From contig NZ_JAJISP010000002.1 in the NCBI RefSeq assembly GCF_022132145.1, positions 496,001 through 560,000 of the forward strand: DNA of 64,000 nt, read 5' to 3'. The notes under the pieces are model-generated. The model searched no databases. It was not told where the DNA came from and saw only the letters and a list, made by a program, of their open reading frames with translations. The translations under genes and the position numbers were made by a program. This DNA is from Pseudomonas sp. MMS21 TM103 (GTDB lineage Bacteria > Pseudomonadota > Gammaproteobacteria > Pseudomonadales > Pseudomonadaceae). Positions 46,236 through 55,183 of the stretch are shown one piece after another (positions within the stretch are counted from its first letter, which is position 1; every line of letters starts with the position of its first letter).

Positions 46236-48212
46236 ATGCGCGCCACCCTAGTTTTGCCTGCTTTTATCTGTGCATTGCTGCTACCCACCCTGCCAGTGGC
46301 GCAACCTGCACCCGCCGACCAGCAGCAGCAAGTGCAGCCCCGCCAGTTAGAGCGCTATGCGCCAGATCGTGTACTGGTCAAGTTCAAGCCAGGCACGGCG
46401 GCCAGCCAGGTCGCGCAAGCCCATCGCAGCGCCTCGGCCATGCCCATCAGGGAGATTCCCGGCATCGGTGTGGAGGTGGTGAATGTCCCGGCCGGCTCGG
46501 TGATGGCCCAGGTCGCCGCCTACCAGGCCAACCCGAATGTGCTCTATGCCGAGCCCGACTACTACCGCCTGCTGGTGGTGCCGAACGAGGAACCTGGTCC
46601 GACACCGGTAAACGGCGCCAACTATTTCGAAGAACAGTGGTATCTGGACAATAAAGGGCAACGCTACTCGCTCAAGCAATACAACATCTTTGGTCAACTT
46701 ACCTTCAAGTTCACCACCGGTACCGTGGATGCTGATATCGATGCGCCTGAGGCCTGGGATATCAGCCAGGGCGCAGTCACCAGCAGCCCCACGGCATATG
46801 ACACGGCCAAGGTGGCGGTGCTGGATAGTGGCGCCGATTGCGCTGCCATCGAGCTGAGCGGCAAATGCCTGGAGCAGGTCAACTATGTGGAAGGGCAAAG
46901 CTTCATTGGCGATTCATGCCCACCGTCGGCCCCTGCCTGCGACAACCTCGGCCATGGCACCTTTACCGCCTCGGAAATAGTCGCCAACACCGATAATGGC
47001 GAGGGCATCGCCGGCGCCGCCTGGAACACCAGTGCCGGCATTTTCAAGGTCTGCTACCTGGAATGGGTCACCGACGGGATCAATCTGTTCCAAGTTGGGC
47101 TTTGCCCGGTTTCCGCCTCCGCGGCCGCCATCACGGAAGCGGCCAGCGATCGGCTCGACGGCAGCGGCCAGCTGGCCCGAAGCCAGTACCACGTCATCAC
47201 CATGAGCTATGGCAGCGATTTTATCGATGCGGAGGGCGGCATCACGCCCACCGACCCCTCCAATGCCGAATGCGATGCGGTCCAGTTGGCCGTGGATAAC
47301 GGTGTGGTGGTGGTGGCTGGCGCAGGTAACAACGGCGATACACAGCGCTTCTATCCTGCTGCCTGTACCGATACCAACGGAGAGTCCACGGTGATCGCCG
47401 TGGCCGCATCTGACCACAACGACTATCGCGCCAGTTTCTCCACTTACAGCCAGAACTTCGACGACTGGGTGTCCCTGGCCGCGCCTGGCAAGACCATCAT
47501 CGGCATCCTGCCCGATGTCCAGTGCGGATTCGCTTCCGGAACCGACAGCTGCGTCGACTGGTGGGACGGCACCTCGATGGCCGCGCCGCTGGTGGCCGGC
47601 GGTGCTGCGCTGGTCTGGGCAGATCTGTATGAAACCCTGAAAGCAGGCGGCGCATCCGGCCAGGACCTGCAACCTGCGAACTGTTCATGGGCCGGCCTGC
47701 CCTGCAACCAGGTAGTCCGCCAGCGCCTGGAAGACGGCGCCGACAAGATCGGCGCCCAGGGCCAGAACCTGCAGGACTGGACCCGCCATGGCCGGCTCAA
47801 CATCGCCGGCGCACTGGCCTTGGGCGGCGGGGAGCCACCGCAGCCTCCGACGACGCCCGAAGCCCCCCAACTCGCCAGCACCCAGGTGATAGACCCCCAG
47901 GGCGACGGCAATCAGTGGGTACGTGTGAACTGGAGCCACAATGGCGAGAACGTCACCGGCTTCGACCTGGAGCGCAATACGCTGCACAAGAAAAACGGCT
48001 CGATTACCTCGACGACGCTGATCCCGGTCAACGGCGCAGCCACTCGCGCCTACGAAGACGACGTCGCCAGCGGCCGCTACAGCTATCGAGTCCGCGCGCG
48101 CAATGGCCAGGAAACATCGACTTGGAGTGGCATGTCCGGCGTAATGACCGTAAGCGACGCCGGCTCGGGTGGCGGCAAGGGCGGCGGAAAAGGCGGTAAA
48201 CCCACCAGGTGA
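46236..48212 (+). CDS. Secreted S8 (subtilisin-like) serine peptidase with C-terminal FnIII-like domain
   Basis: 658-residue exported peptidase. The signal peptide (1-22) is followed by a propeptide-like segment (YAPDRVLVKFKPGTAASQVAQAH), then the S8 catalytic domain with D197 (VLDSGADC), H240 (NLGHGTFTA), oxyanion Asn (GAGNNGD) and S447 (DGTSMAAP). Residues about 545-640 form a fibronectin-III-like domain, and the tail is Gly/Lys rich (GGGKGGGKGGK). Ten or more Cys in the catalytic domain suggest disulphides. GGGGGAGAAGAG precedes the ATG. It separates the GntR gene from xdhA, which are closer together in P. aeruginosa, suggesting an accessory insertion. Confidence 0.88.
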   Translation: MRATLVLPAFICALLLPTLPVAQPAPADQQQQVQPRQLERYAPDRVLVKFKPGTAASQVAQAHRSASAMPIREIPGIGVEVVNVPAGSVMAQVAAYQANPNVLYAEPDYYRLLVVPNEEPGPTPVNGANYFEEQWYLDNKGQRYSLKQYNIFGQLTFKFTTGTVDADIDAPEAWDISQGAVTSSPTAYDTAKVAVLDSGADCAAIELSGKCLEQVNYVEGQSFIGDSCPPSAPACDNLGHGTFTASEIVANTDNGEGIAGAAWNTSAGIFKVCYLEWVTDGINLFQVGLCPVSASAAAITEAASDRLDGSGQLARSQYHVITMSYGSDFIDAEGGITPTDPSNAECDAVQLAVDNGVVVVAGAGNNGDTQRFYPAACTDTNGESTVIAVAASDHNDYRASFSTYSQNFDDWVSLAAPGKTIIGILPDVQCGFASGTDSCVDWWDGTSMAAPLVAGGAALVWADLYETLKAGGASGQDLQPANCSWAGLPCNQVVRQRLEDGADKIGAQGQNLQDWTRHGRLNIAGALALGGGEPPQPPTTPEAPQLASTQVIDPQGDGNQWVRVNWSHNGENVTGFDLERNTLHKKNGSITSTTLIPVNGAATRAYEDDVASGRYSYRVRARNGQETSTWSGMSGVMTVSDAGSGGGKGGGKGGKPTR

Positions 48213-48662
48213 TAAATGGCTAAACCGCCCGGCCGCTCTGTACCCCTGCGGGCAGGAGCGCCTCCCGTCGACAACCTCACTGCCGGGCCGAAATCCACGG
48301 CCCGGCAGCGCGCGATTACCAACTCAGATCCCTCTCCCCCCATACCGCGCTTGCTCCAACAAGCGCGCCCTTTCCGCCCTCCCGGCTGCCTCACCATCCA
48401 TGTCCTGGCGCCCTTCCTACAATCACGGACAGAAATGAACCCAAGCCTAGCGCCGGGCTCGCGGCTGCATGCAGGCATGCATAACTGAATCGCATGACAA
48501 TCACCTGACCAGATAGTCAAATATTTGTTGACCCAAAAGTCAGAATTCTCTAAATTTGCCCCATGAATGGCCGCGTCAGAACGCCGCACAAGCAGACGCC
48601 GCGTTTTACACCGCCCCATACAACCGGCTTGTAAAGAACAATAAAGTGCCTGGAGGTCGTCC
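48213..48662. other. Intergenic region upstream of xdhA
   Basis: 450 bases holding the xdh promoter. At 48516-48532 there is an inverted repeat (GTCAA-N7-TTGAC) containing the perfect palindrome CAAATATTTG, a candidate regulator site. The first half carries only the 3' flank of the peptidase gene. No supported gene. Confidence 0.5.
48516..48532. promoter_or_regulatory. Palindromic candidate operator upstream of xdhA
   Basis: GTCAAATATTTGTTGAC has inverted arms GTCAA and TTGAC, and CAAATATTTG inside it is a perfect palindrome. It lies about 130 bases before the xdhA start in an AT-rich stretch suitable for a regulated promoter. Confidence 0.4.
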
Positions 48663-50102
48663 TTGATCCAGTTTTTAGTCAATCGGGAGCTGCGCAGCGA
48701 GCAGCAACTCGACCCAAATCTCACCGTGCTCAATTACTTGCGTGAGCACCTCGGCAAGCCTGGCACCAAAGAAGGCTGCGCCTCCGGCGATTGCGGTGCC
48801 TGCACTGTGGTGGTCGGCGAACTGGATGGCGAGCGCGTGCGTTATCGCACCCTGAACTCCTGCCTGACCTTTGTCTCCAGCCTGCATGGCAAACAACTGA
48901 TCAGCGTCGAAGACCTCAAGCACCAGGGTCAACTGCACAGCGTGCAGCAGGCCATGGTCGACTGCCACGGCTCGCAGTGCGGCTTCTGCACGCCGGGTTT
49001 CGTCATGTCGTTGTTCGCCCTGCAGAAAAACAGTAACGGCTTCGACAAGGCCGAGACCCTGGAAGCCCTGGCCGGCAATCTCTGCCGCTGCACCGGCTAC
49101 CGGCCGATCATCGACGCCGCCGAGCAAGCCTGTTGTCAGAAGCAGCCGGATCAGTTCGACGCCTTCGAGGCCGACACAGTCGCGCAACTCAAGGCCATCG
49201 CCCCACGCGAAACCGCCGAGCTGAACAGCGGCGACAAGCGCTGCCTGCTGCCGTTGACCGTCGCCGACCTGGCCGACCTCTACGCCGCCAACCCCGAGGC
49301 GCGTCTGCTCGCCGGCGGCACCGACCTGGCCCTGGAAGTCACCCAGTTCCATCGCGAACTGCCGGTGATGATCTACGTCGGCCATATCGAGTCGATGAAG
49401 CGCGTGGAAGTCACCGCCGATAGCATCGAGATCGGTGCCGCAACTTCGCTGTCCGACTGCTACGCCGCACTAGCCGAGGACTACCCGGACTTCGGCGAGT
49501 TGCTGCACCGCTTCGCCTCTCTGCAGATCCGCAACCAGGGCACCCTGGGTGGCAACATCGGCAATGCCTCACCAATCGGCGATGCCCCGCCGCTGCTGAT
49601 TGCCCTCGGGGCACAGATCGTCCTGCGCAAGGGCAGCGACAGCCGCAGCCTGCCGATCGAGGACTACTTCCTCGACTACAAGGTGACCGCTCGCCAGGAA
49701 GCCGAATTCATCGAGAAGATCATCGTGCCGCGCGCCCAGGGCACCCAGGCGTTCCGCGCCTATAAAGTCTCCAAGCGCCTGGACGACGACATTTCCGCAG
49801 TCTGCGCCGCCTTCAACCTGCGCATCGACGAGGGTGTGATCAAGGAGGCCCGCATCGCCTTCGGCGGCATGGCGGCGATTCCCAAGCGTGCCGCCGCCTG
49901 CGAGGCTGCGCTCACCGGGAGCGCCTGCGGTGCAGAAGCCGTCGAGCGCGCCTGTGCGGCGCTGGCCGAAGACTTCACGCCGCTCAGCGACTTCCGTGCC
50001 AGCAAGGAATATCGCCTGCTCATCGCGCAGAACCTGCTGCGTAAATTCTTCCTCGAGCTGCAAGCTCCCGAAGTCGAAACCCGGGTGACCGCCTATGTCT
50101 AG
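48663..50102 (+). CDS. xdhA: Xanthine dehydrogenase small subunit (Fe-S/FAD)
   Basis: 479-residue electron-transfer subunit. The N-terminal plant-type 2Fe-2S cluster is EGCASGDCGACTVVVG (about 37-52), the second 2Fe-2S cluster is CGFCTPGFVMSL and CRCTGYRPIIDAA (near 105-155), and the FAD-binding domain has LLAGGTDLALEVT and GTLGGNIGNASPIGD. It passes electrons from the molybdenum subunit to NAD+. TTG start at 48663 has GGAGG seven bases upstream and begins the conserved IQFLVN. The stop overlaps the xdhB start by 8 bases. Confidence 0.95.
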   Translation: MIQFLVNRELRSEQQLDPNLTVLNYLREHLGKPGTKEGCASGDCGACTVVVGELDGERVRYRTLNSCLTFVSSLHGKQLISVEDLKHQGQLHSVQQAMVDCHGSQCGFCTPGFVMSLFALQKNSNGFDKAETLEALAGNLCRCTGYRPIIDAAEQACCQKQPDQFDAFEADTVAQLKAIAPRETAELNSGDKRCLLPLTVADLADLYAANPEARLLAGGTDLALEVTQFHRELPVMIYVGHIESMKRVEVTADSIEIGAATSLSDCYAALAEDYPDFGELLHRFASLQIRNQGTLGGNIGNASPIGDAPPLLIALGAQIVLRKGSDSRSLPIEDYFLDYKVTARQEAEFIEKIIVPRAQGTQAFRAYKVSKRLDDDISAVCAAFNLRIDEGVIKEARIAFGGMAAIPKRAAACEAALTGSACGAEAVERACAALAEDFTPLSDFRASKEYRLLIAQNLLRKFFLELQAPEVETRVTAYV

Positions 50103-52494
50103 CCATCACAAGACCGAAAAAACTCAAGCTGAGCTGGCGGAATTGTTCCGCGCCGATATCACCACCGGCGTTGGCCGCAGCGTCAAGCATGAAAGCGCGG
50201 ACAAACACGTATCTGGCGAAGCGGTATACGTCGACGACCGCCTGGAGTTCCCCAACCAATTGCACGTCTATGCGCGCATGAGCGACCGCGCCCATGCCCG
50301 CATCCTCAGCATCGACACCGCGCCCTGCTACGCGATTCCCGGGGTGGCCATCGCCATTACCAGCAAGGACGTACCCGGCCAGCTGGACATCGGCCCGGTG
50401 GTCGCCGGCGATCCGTTGCTGGCCGATGGCAAGGTCGAGTATGTCGGCCAGGTGGTGCTCGCGGTGGGGGCTAATAGCCTGGAAACCGCGCGCAAGGCGG
50501 CCATGGCGGCAATCATCGAATACGAAGACCTCGAGCCGGTACTCGACGTGGAAGAGGCGCTGCGCAAGCAGCACTTCGTCCTCGACAGTCACCAGCACAA
50601 GATCGGCGATTCTGCCGCCGCACTGGCCAGCGCCCCCCGTCGCCTGCAAGGCAAGCTGCATATCGGTGGTCAGGAGCACTTCTACCTGGAGACCCAGATT
50701 TCCTCGGTCATGCCCAGCGAAGACGGCGGCATGATCGTCTACACCTCGACGCAGAACGCCACCGAAGTGCAGAAACTGGTCGCCGAAGTGCTTGGCGTGC
50801 CCATGCACAAGATCGTCATCGACATGCGCCGCATGGGTGGCGGCTTCGGCGGAAAGGAAACCCAGGCGGCGGGCCCCGCCTGCCTCTGTGCGGTGATCGC
50901 CCACCTCACCGGCCAGCCGACCAAGATGCGCCTGCCGCGTATGGAGGACATGAGCATCACCGGCAAGCGCCACCCGTTCTACGTGGAATATGACGTCGGC
51001 TTCGACGACAACGGCCTGCTGCACGGCATCCAACTGGAACTGGCCGGTAACTGCGGCTATTCGCCGGACCTGTCCGGCTCGATCGTCGATCGCGCCATGT
51101 TCCACTCGGACAACGCCTACTTCCTCGGCAACGCCACCATCAACGGCCACCGTTGCAAGACCAACACCGCCTCGAACACCGCCTACCGCGGCTTCGGCGG
51201 CCCTCAGGGCATGGTCGCCATCGAAGAAGTCATGGATTCAGTGGCGCGCAGTCTGGGCAAGGACCCGCTGGAAGTGCGCAAGCTCAACTATTACGGCAAG
51301 ACCGAGCGCAACGTCACCCACTACCACCAGACCGTCGAGCACAACATGCTCGCCGAGATGACCGCCGACCTGGAGGCCAGCAGCGAATATGCCAAGCGCC
51401 GCGAGGACATCCGTGCGTTCAATGCCAAGAGCCCGGTACTGAAGAAAGGCCTGGCGCTGACTCCGGTCAAATTCGGCATCAGCTTTACCGCCACCTTCCT
51501 CAACCAGGCCGGCGCGCTGATCCACATCTACACCGACGGCAGCATCCACCTCAACCATGGCGGCACCGAGATGGGCCAGGGCCTCAACACCAAGGTGGCG
51601 CAAATAGTCGCCGAAGTGTTCCAGGTCGAAACCTCGCGCATCCAGATCACCGCGACCAACACCGACAAGGTGCCCAACACCTCGCCGACCGCAGCCTCCT
51701 CGGGCACCGACCTGAATGGCAAGGCGGCGCAGAACGCCGCCGAAACCATCAAGCAGCGGCTGGTCGATTTTCTGGTGCGCGAGTACAAGGTCACCCCGGA
51801 AGACGTCGAGTTCCGCAACGGCCAGGTACGCGTGCGTGGGCAGTTCCTGTCCTTCGAGGAGCTGATCCAGAAGGCCTACTTCGCCCAGGTCTCGCTTTCC
51901 AGCACCGGGTTTTACCGCACACCGAAGATTTTCTATGATCGCGACAAGGCCGCCGGCCGGCCGTTCTACTACTTCGCCTACGGCGCCGCCTGCGCCGAGG
52001 TGATAGTCGATACCCTGACCGGCGAGTACAAGATGCTGCGCACCGACATCCTGCACGACGTCGGCGCCTCGCTGAACCCGGCCATCGATATCGGCCAGGT
52101 GGAAGGCGCCTTCGTCCAGGGCATGGGCTGGCTGACCATGGAAGAATTGGTGTGGAACGCCAAGGGCAAGCTGATGACCAACGGCCCGGCCAGCTACAAG
52201 ATCCCGGCCATTGCCGACATGCCGCTGGACCTGCGGGTCAAGCTGGTGGAGAACCGCAAGAACCCGGAAGACACGGTGTTCCACTCCAAGGCCGTCGGCG
52301 AGCCGCCGTTCATGCTCGGCATCGCCGTGTGGTGCGCGATCAAGGACGCCGTGGCCAGCCTGGCCGATTACCGCGTGCAGCCGGCAATCGACGCCCCGGC
52401 TACCCCCGAGCGGGTACTCTGGGGCGTAGAACAGATGAAGAAACTACAGCAAACGGCCAAGGCCGCGGCGGCAATCGAGATCGAACCGGCCTGA
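50095..52494 (+). CDS. xdhB: Xanthine dehydrogenase large subunit (molybdopterin)
   Basis: 799-residue molybdopterin-binding catalytic subunit that oxidises hypoxanthine and xanthine to urate. The Mo-co segments are GGGFGGKETQAAG (near 250), AYRGFGGPQG (near 365), GGTEMGQGLNTK (near 485) and the catalytic-Glu region VGEPPFMLGIAV (near 740). Co-translated with xdhA. Full family length. Confidence 0.95.
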   Translation: MSSHHKTEKTQAELAELFRADITTGVGRSVKHESADKHVSGEAVYVDDRLEFPNQLHVYARMSDRAHARILSIDTAPCYAIPGVAIAITSKDVPGQLDIGPVVAGDPLLADGKVEYVGQVVLAVGANSLETARKAAMAAIIEYEDLEPVLDVEEALRKQHFVLDSHQHKIGDSAAALASAPRRLQGKLHIGGQEHFYLETQISSVMPSEDGGMIVYTSTQNATEVQKLVAEVLGVPMHKIVIDMRRMGGGFGGKETQAAGPACLCAVIAHLTGQPTKMRLPRMEDMSITGKRHPFYVEYDVGFDDNGLLHGIQLELAGNCGYSPDLSGSIVDRAMFHSDNAYFLGNATINGHRCKTNTASNTAYRGFGGPQGMVAIEEVMDSVARSLGKDPLEVRKLNYYGKTERNVTHYHQTVEHNMLAEMTADLEASSEYAKRREDIRAFNAKSPVLKKGLALTPVKFGISFTATFLNQAGALIHIYTDGSIHLNHGGTEMGQGLNTKVAQIVAEVFQVETSRIQITATNTDKVPNTSPTAASSGTDLNGKAAQNAAETIKQRLVDFLVREYKVTPEDVEFRNGQVRVRGQFLSFEELIQKAYFAQVSLSSTGFYRTPKIFYDRDKAAGRPFYYFAYGAACAEVIVDTLTGEYKMLRTDILHDVGASLNPAIDIGQVEGAFVQGMGWLTMEELVWNAKGKLMTNGPASYKIPAIADMPLDLRVKLVENRKNPEDTVFHSKAVGEPPFMLGIAVWCAIKDAVASLADYRVQPAIDAPATPERVLWGVEQMKKLQQTAKAAAAIEIEPA

Positions 52495-52499
52495 ACCCT

Positions 52500-52520
52500 G
52501 GCCCGGATGAAATCCGGGCC
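52500..52520. repeat. Intercistronic hairpin repeat after xdhB
   Basis: GGCCCGGAT-GAA-ATCCGGGCC, a perfect 9-base stem six bases after the xdhB stop. It belongs to the CCCGG-type repeat also seen at 28905-28985 and probably affects relative expression of xdhAB and xdhC. Confidence 0.6.
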
Positions 52521-52544
52521 AGGCCAAACCAACGGTGAACAACA

Positions 52545-52694
52545 ATGACAACACACACCGAGCAACCCGAAACCACCCGGCACGGCTCCAAGCTCGTGCT
52601 GTTGGAAACGCTGCCCGCGCCAGTTCGTCTCAAGGACGACTGGCGCCTGTCGCGCACCGCCAAACCGCTACGCACCTGGAGGCTGAGCAAATGA
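52545..52694 (+). CDS. Small unrecognised protein coupled to xdhC
   Basis: A 49-codon ORF (MTTHTEQPETTRHG...) with strong G/C preference at third positions. It ends in RLSK with its TGA overlapping the xdhC ATG (AAATGAGC). It is basic (about 10 Arg/Lys), without a membrane segment or Cys. The ribosome binding site is weak (ACGGTGA). No family recognised. It may be a leader that couples xdhC translation or a small protein in its own right. Confidence 0.45.
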   Translation: MTTHTEQPETTRHGSKLVLLETLPAPVRLKDDWRLSRTAKPLRTWRLSK

Positions 52695-53527
52695 GCTGGA
52701 TCAGTGCCCTCGCCGACCTGCAGCAGCAAGGCGAACCTTGCGTGCTGGTGACCATCATCGAAGAACGCGGCTCCACGCCGCGCAACGCCGGCTCGAAAAT
52801 GGTGGTCACCGCCGAGCGCATCTTCGAGACCATCGGCGGCGGTCACCTGGAATACAAGGCGATGGAACTGGCCCGCGAGATGCTCGCAAATCGTAGCCAG
52901 GACACCCGCCTGGAGCGTTTCAGCCTGGGTGCCAGCCTCGGCCAATGCTGCGGCGGCGCCACCGTGCTGCTGTTCGAGCCCATGGGCCAGCCCCAGGCGA
53001 AGATCGCCGTGTTTGGCGCCGGCCATGTCGGCCGCGCCTTGGTGCCCCTGCTCGCCAGCCTGCCGTGCAAGGTGCGCTGGATCGACTCGCGGGAAAACGA
53101 GTTTCCCGCGCAGATTCCCGCCGGGGTGGAGAAAGTGGTCAACGACGAAGTGGTCGACGAGGTCGAGTCCATGCCGGCTGGCAGCTACTTTATCGTCATG
53201 ACCCACAATCACCAGCTCGACCTGGAACTGACTGCGGCCATCCTCAAGCGCAACGATTTCGCTTACTACGGGCTGATCGGTTCGAAGAGCAAACGCGCCA
53301 AATTCGAACACCGCCTGCGTGACCGCGGCTTCCAACCGGAGGTGGTACAACGCATGCGCTGCCCCATGGGTTTGCCCGAGGTCAAAGGCAAGCTGCCGAT
53401 CGAAATCGCCGTGTCCATCGCCGGTGAGGTGATCGCCACCTACAACGCCGCCTTCGGCCAGGACGTGAAAAAAGGTGAGACGTCGGTCGCCAAGCTGCTG
53501 CCCCATTCCCGTCGCGCCCAACCTTAG
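52691..53527 (+). CDS. xdhC: Xanthine dehydrogenase maturation factor XdhC
   Basis: 278-residue accessory protein that binds and sulfurates the molybdenum cofactor and loads it into XdhB. The XdhC/CoxI N-terminal motif is VTIIEERGSTPRNAGSKMVV and GASLGQCCGG (conserved Cys pair), and the C-terminal Rossmann domain has FGAGHVGRALVPLLASL and YYGLIGSKSKRAKF. ATG at 52691 has TGGAGG upstream; a GTG-initiated longer frame is rejected because it is read in the frame of no conserved sequence. Confidence 0.92.
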   Translation: MSWISALADLQQQGEPCVLVTIIEERGSTPRNAGSKMVVTAERIFETIGGGHLEYKAMELAREMLANRSQDTRLERFSLGASLGQCCGGATVLLFEPMGQPQAKIAVFGAGHVGRALVPLLASLPCKVRWIDSRENEFPAQIPAGVEKVVNDEVVDEVESMPAGSYFIVMTHNHQLDLELTAAILKRNDFAYYGLIGSKSKRAKFEHRLRDRGFQPEVVQRMRCPMGLPEVKGKLPIEIAVSIAGEVIATYNAAFGQDVKKGETSVAKLLPHSRRAQP

Positions 53528-53617
53528 GCCACGCCGCACCTACTAATAACCCGGCATTGTCAGTGGCGCGCATCGCGCCCCCGACGTAGCGCCAGCCCCA
53601 AAATCGAGACGTAATAG

Positions 53618-54922
53618 ATGACCAGTAATCTGAAAGCCTACCGCGCCGCCATCCTGCACAGCCTTGCCGACCCCGCCGTGGTCGGCGTCGAGCAGTCCTA
53701 CGAGTATTTCGAGGACGGCCTGCTGCTGGTCGAGGACGGCCAGGTTGCCCAGGTCGGCCACGCCGCCGATCTGCTGCCCACGCTCAAGGGTGTTGAAATC
53801 ACCGAGTACCCGGACGCGCTGATCACCCCCGGCTTTATCGACACCCATATCCACTACCCGCAAACCGGGATGATCGCCTCCTACGGCGAGCAGTTGCTGG
53901 ACTGGCTGAATACCTACACCTTCCCCACTGAGCGCCAGTTCGAAGACAAGGCCCACGCGGCTGACGTTGCCGGCATCTTCCTCAAGGAACTGCTGCGCAA
54001 CGGCACCACCACCGCCCTGGTCTTCGGCAGCGTGCACAAGCAGTCGGTTGACGCCTTCTTCGAGGCCGCCGAGGCGCTGAACCTGCGCATGATCGCCGGC
54101 AAGGTGCTGATGGACCGCAACGCCCCGGACTACCTGACCGACACGCCGGAGTCCGGCTACGCCGACAGCAAGGAGCTGATCGAGCGCTGGCACGGCAAAG
54201 GCCGCCTGCACTATGCCGTGACCCCGCGCTTCGCCCCGACCAGCACCCCGGAGCAACTGACGCTGGCCGGCCAGCTTTTCCAGGAATATCCCGACCTGTA
54301 TATGCATACCCACCTGTCCGAGAACCGCCAGGAGATCGAATGGGTCAAGGAGCTGTTCCCCGAGCGTAGCGGCTATCTGGACGTCTACGACCATTTCAAG
54401 CTGATCGGCGCGCGTTCGGTGTTCGCCCACGGCGTGCACCTGTGCGACGCGGAATGCCAGCGTCTGGCCGAAACCGGCTCGGCGGTAGCCTTCTGCCCCA
54501 CCTCCAACCTGTTCCTTGGCAGCGGACTTTTCGACCTGAACAAGCTGGAACAACACGGAGTGCGCGTCGGCCTGGGCACCGACGTCGGCGCCGGCACCAG
54601 CTTCAGTCAGCTGCAGTCGCTGAATGAGGCGTACAAGGTCATGCAGTTGCAGGGCAACAAGCTCGACCCCTTCAAGTCGTTGTACCTGGCCACCCTGGGT
54701 GGTGCCAACGCGCTGTACCTGGACAACAAGATCGGCAACTTCGCCAGCGGCAAAGATGCCGACTTCGTGGTGCTGGACTACAACGCCACACCGTTGATCA
54801 GCTATCGCATGCAGCAGGCCACGAGCCTGGCCGAGAAGCTGTTCGCCCTGACCATGCTCGGCGACGACCGCGCGATCAAGGAAACCTTCGCCGCCGGCCA
54901 ATCGGTGCACCGCAGGGATTGA
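53618..54922 (+). CDS. guaD: Guanine deaminase
   Basis: 434-residue amidohydrolase that converts guanine to xanthine, feeding xanthine dehydrogenase. Zn ligands are visible: THIHYPQTGM (HxH, near 82), MHTHLSEN (near 232), VFAHGVHL and catalytic Asp in GLGTDVGAGTSFS (near 325). Third step of the xdhA-xdhB-xdhC-guaD purine salvage/catabolism unit, matching PA1521. Confidence 0.94.
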   Translation: MTSNLKAYRAAILHSLADPAVVGVEQSYEYFEDGLLLVEDGQVAQVGHAADLLPTLKGVEITEYPDALITPGFIDTHIHYPQTGMIASYGEQLLDWLNTYTFPTERQFEDKAHAADVAGIFLKELLRNGTTTALVFGSVHKQSVDAFFEAAEALNLRMIAGKVLMDRNAPDYLTDTPESGYADSKELIERWHGKGRLHYAVTPRFAPTSTPEQLTLAGQLFQEYPDLYMHTHLSENRQEIEWVKELFPERSGYLDVYDHFKLIGARSVFAHGVHLCDAECQRLAETGSAVAFCPTSNLFLGSGLFDLNKLEQHGVRVGLGTDVGAGTSFSQLQSLNEAYKVMQLQGNKLDPFKSLYLATLGGANALYLDNKIGNFASGKDADFVVLDYNATPLISYRMQQATSLAEKLFALTMLGDDRAIKETFAAGQSVHRRD

Positions 54923-54937
54923 GGCATGCGGCGATCC

Positions 54938-55126
54938 GTAGGGTGGGTTAGCGGCGCATGGCGAGGTAAATGAAACAGTACAAGGCTCGGAGCGCCGCGT
55001 AACCCAGCGCAATTGCCCGCCATGATGCGCAGTTACATAAATCGCTTTTGGGTTACGCGGCGCCTAAACCATGGACGTAACCCGGCATCGCATCGCCGCT
55101 AACCTGCGCGGCCCGACCCAACCTAC
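54938..55126. repeat. GTAGGGYGGGTTA composite inverted repeat, copy 2
   Basis: Starts GTAGGGTGGGTTAGCGGCGC and ends with an inverted CTAACC...CAACCTAC form, with the internal modules GCCGCGTAACCC and GGGTTACGCGGCGCC. It occupies the whole gap between guaD and the GntR regulator. Same family as 7850-8027. Confidence 0.65.
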
Positions 55127-55183
55127 GAATCTATGTCGCGCCGCCAACCCCGCAACCGCCCCACCGCAGAGGATGGGCGCCAA

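Noticed and set aside
50020..52284. Long minus-strand frames (376 and 348 codons) opposite xdhB
   Set aside because: Shadows of xdhB; sequence composition is His/Gly/Val rich with no known domain.
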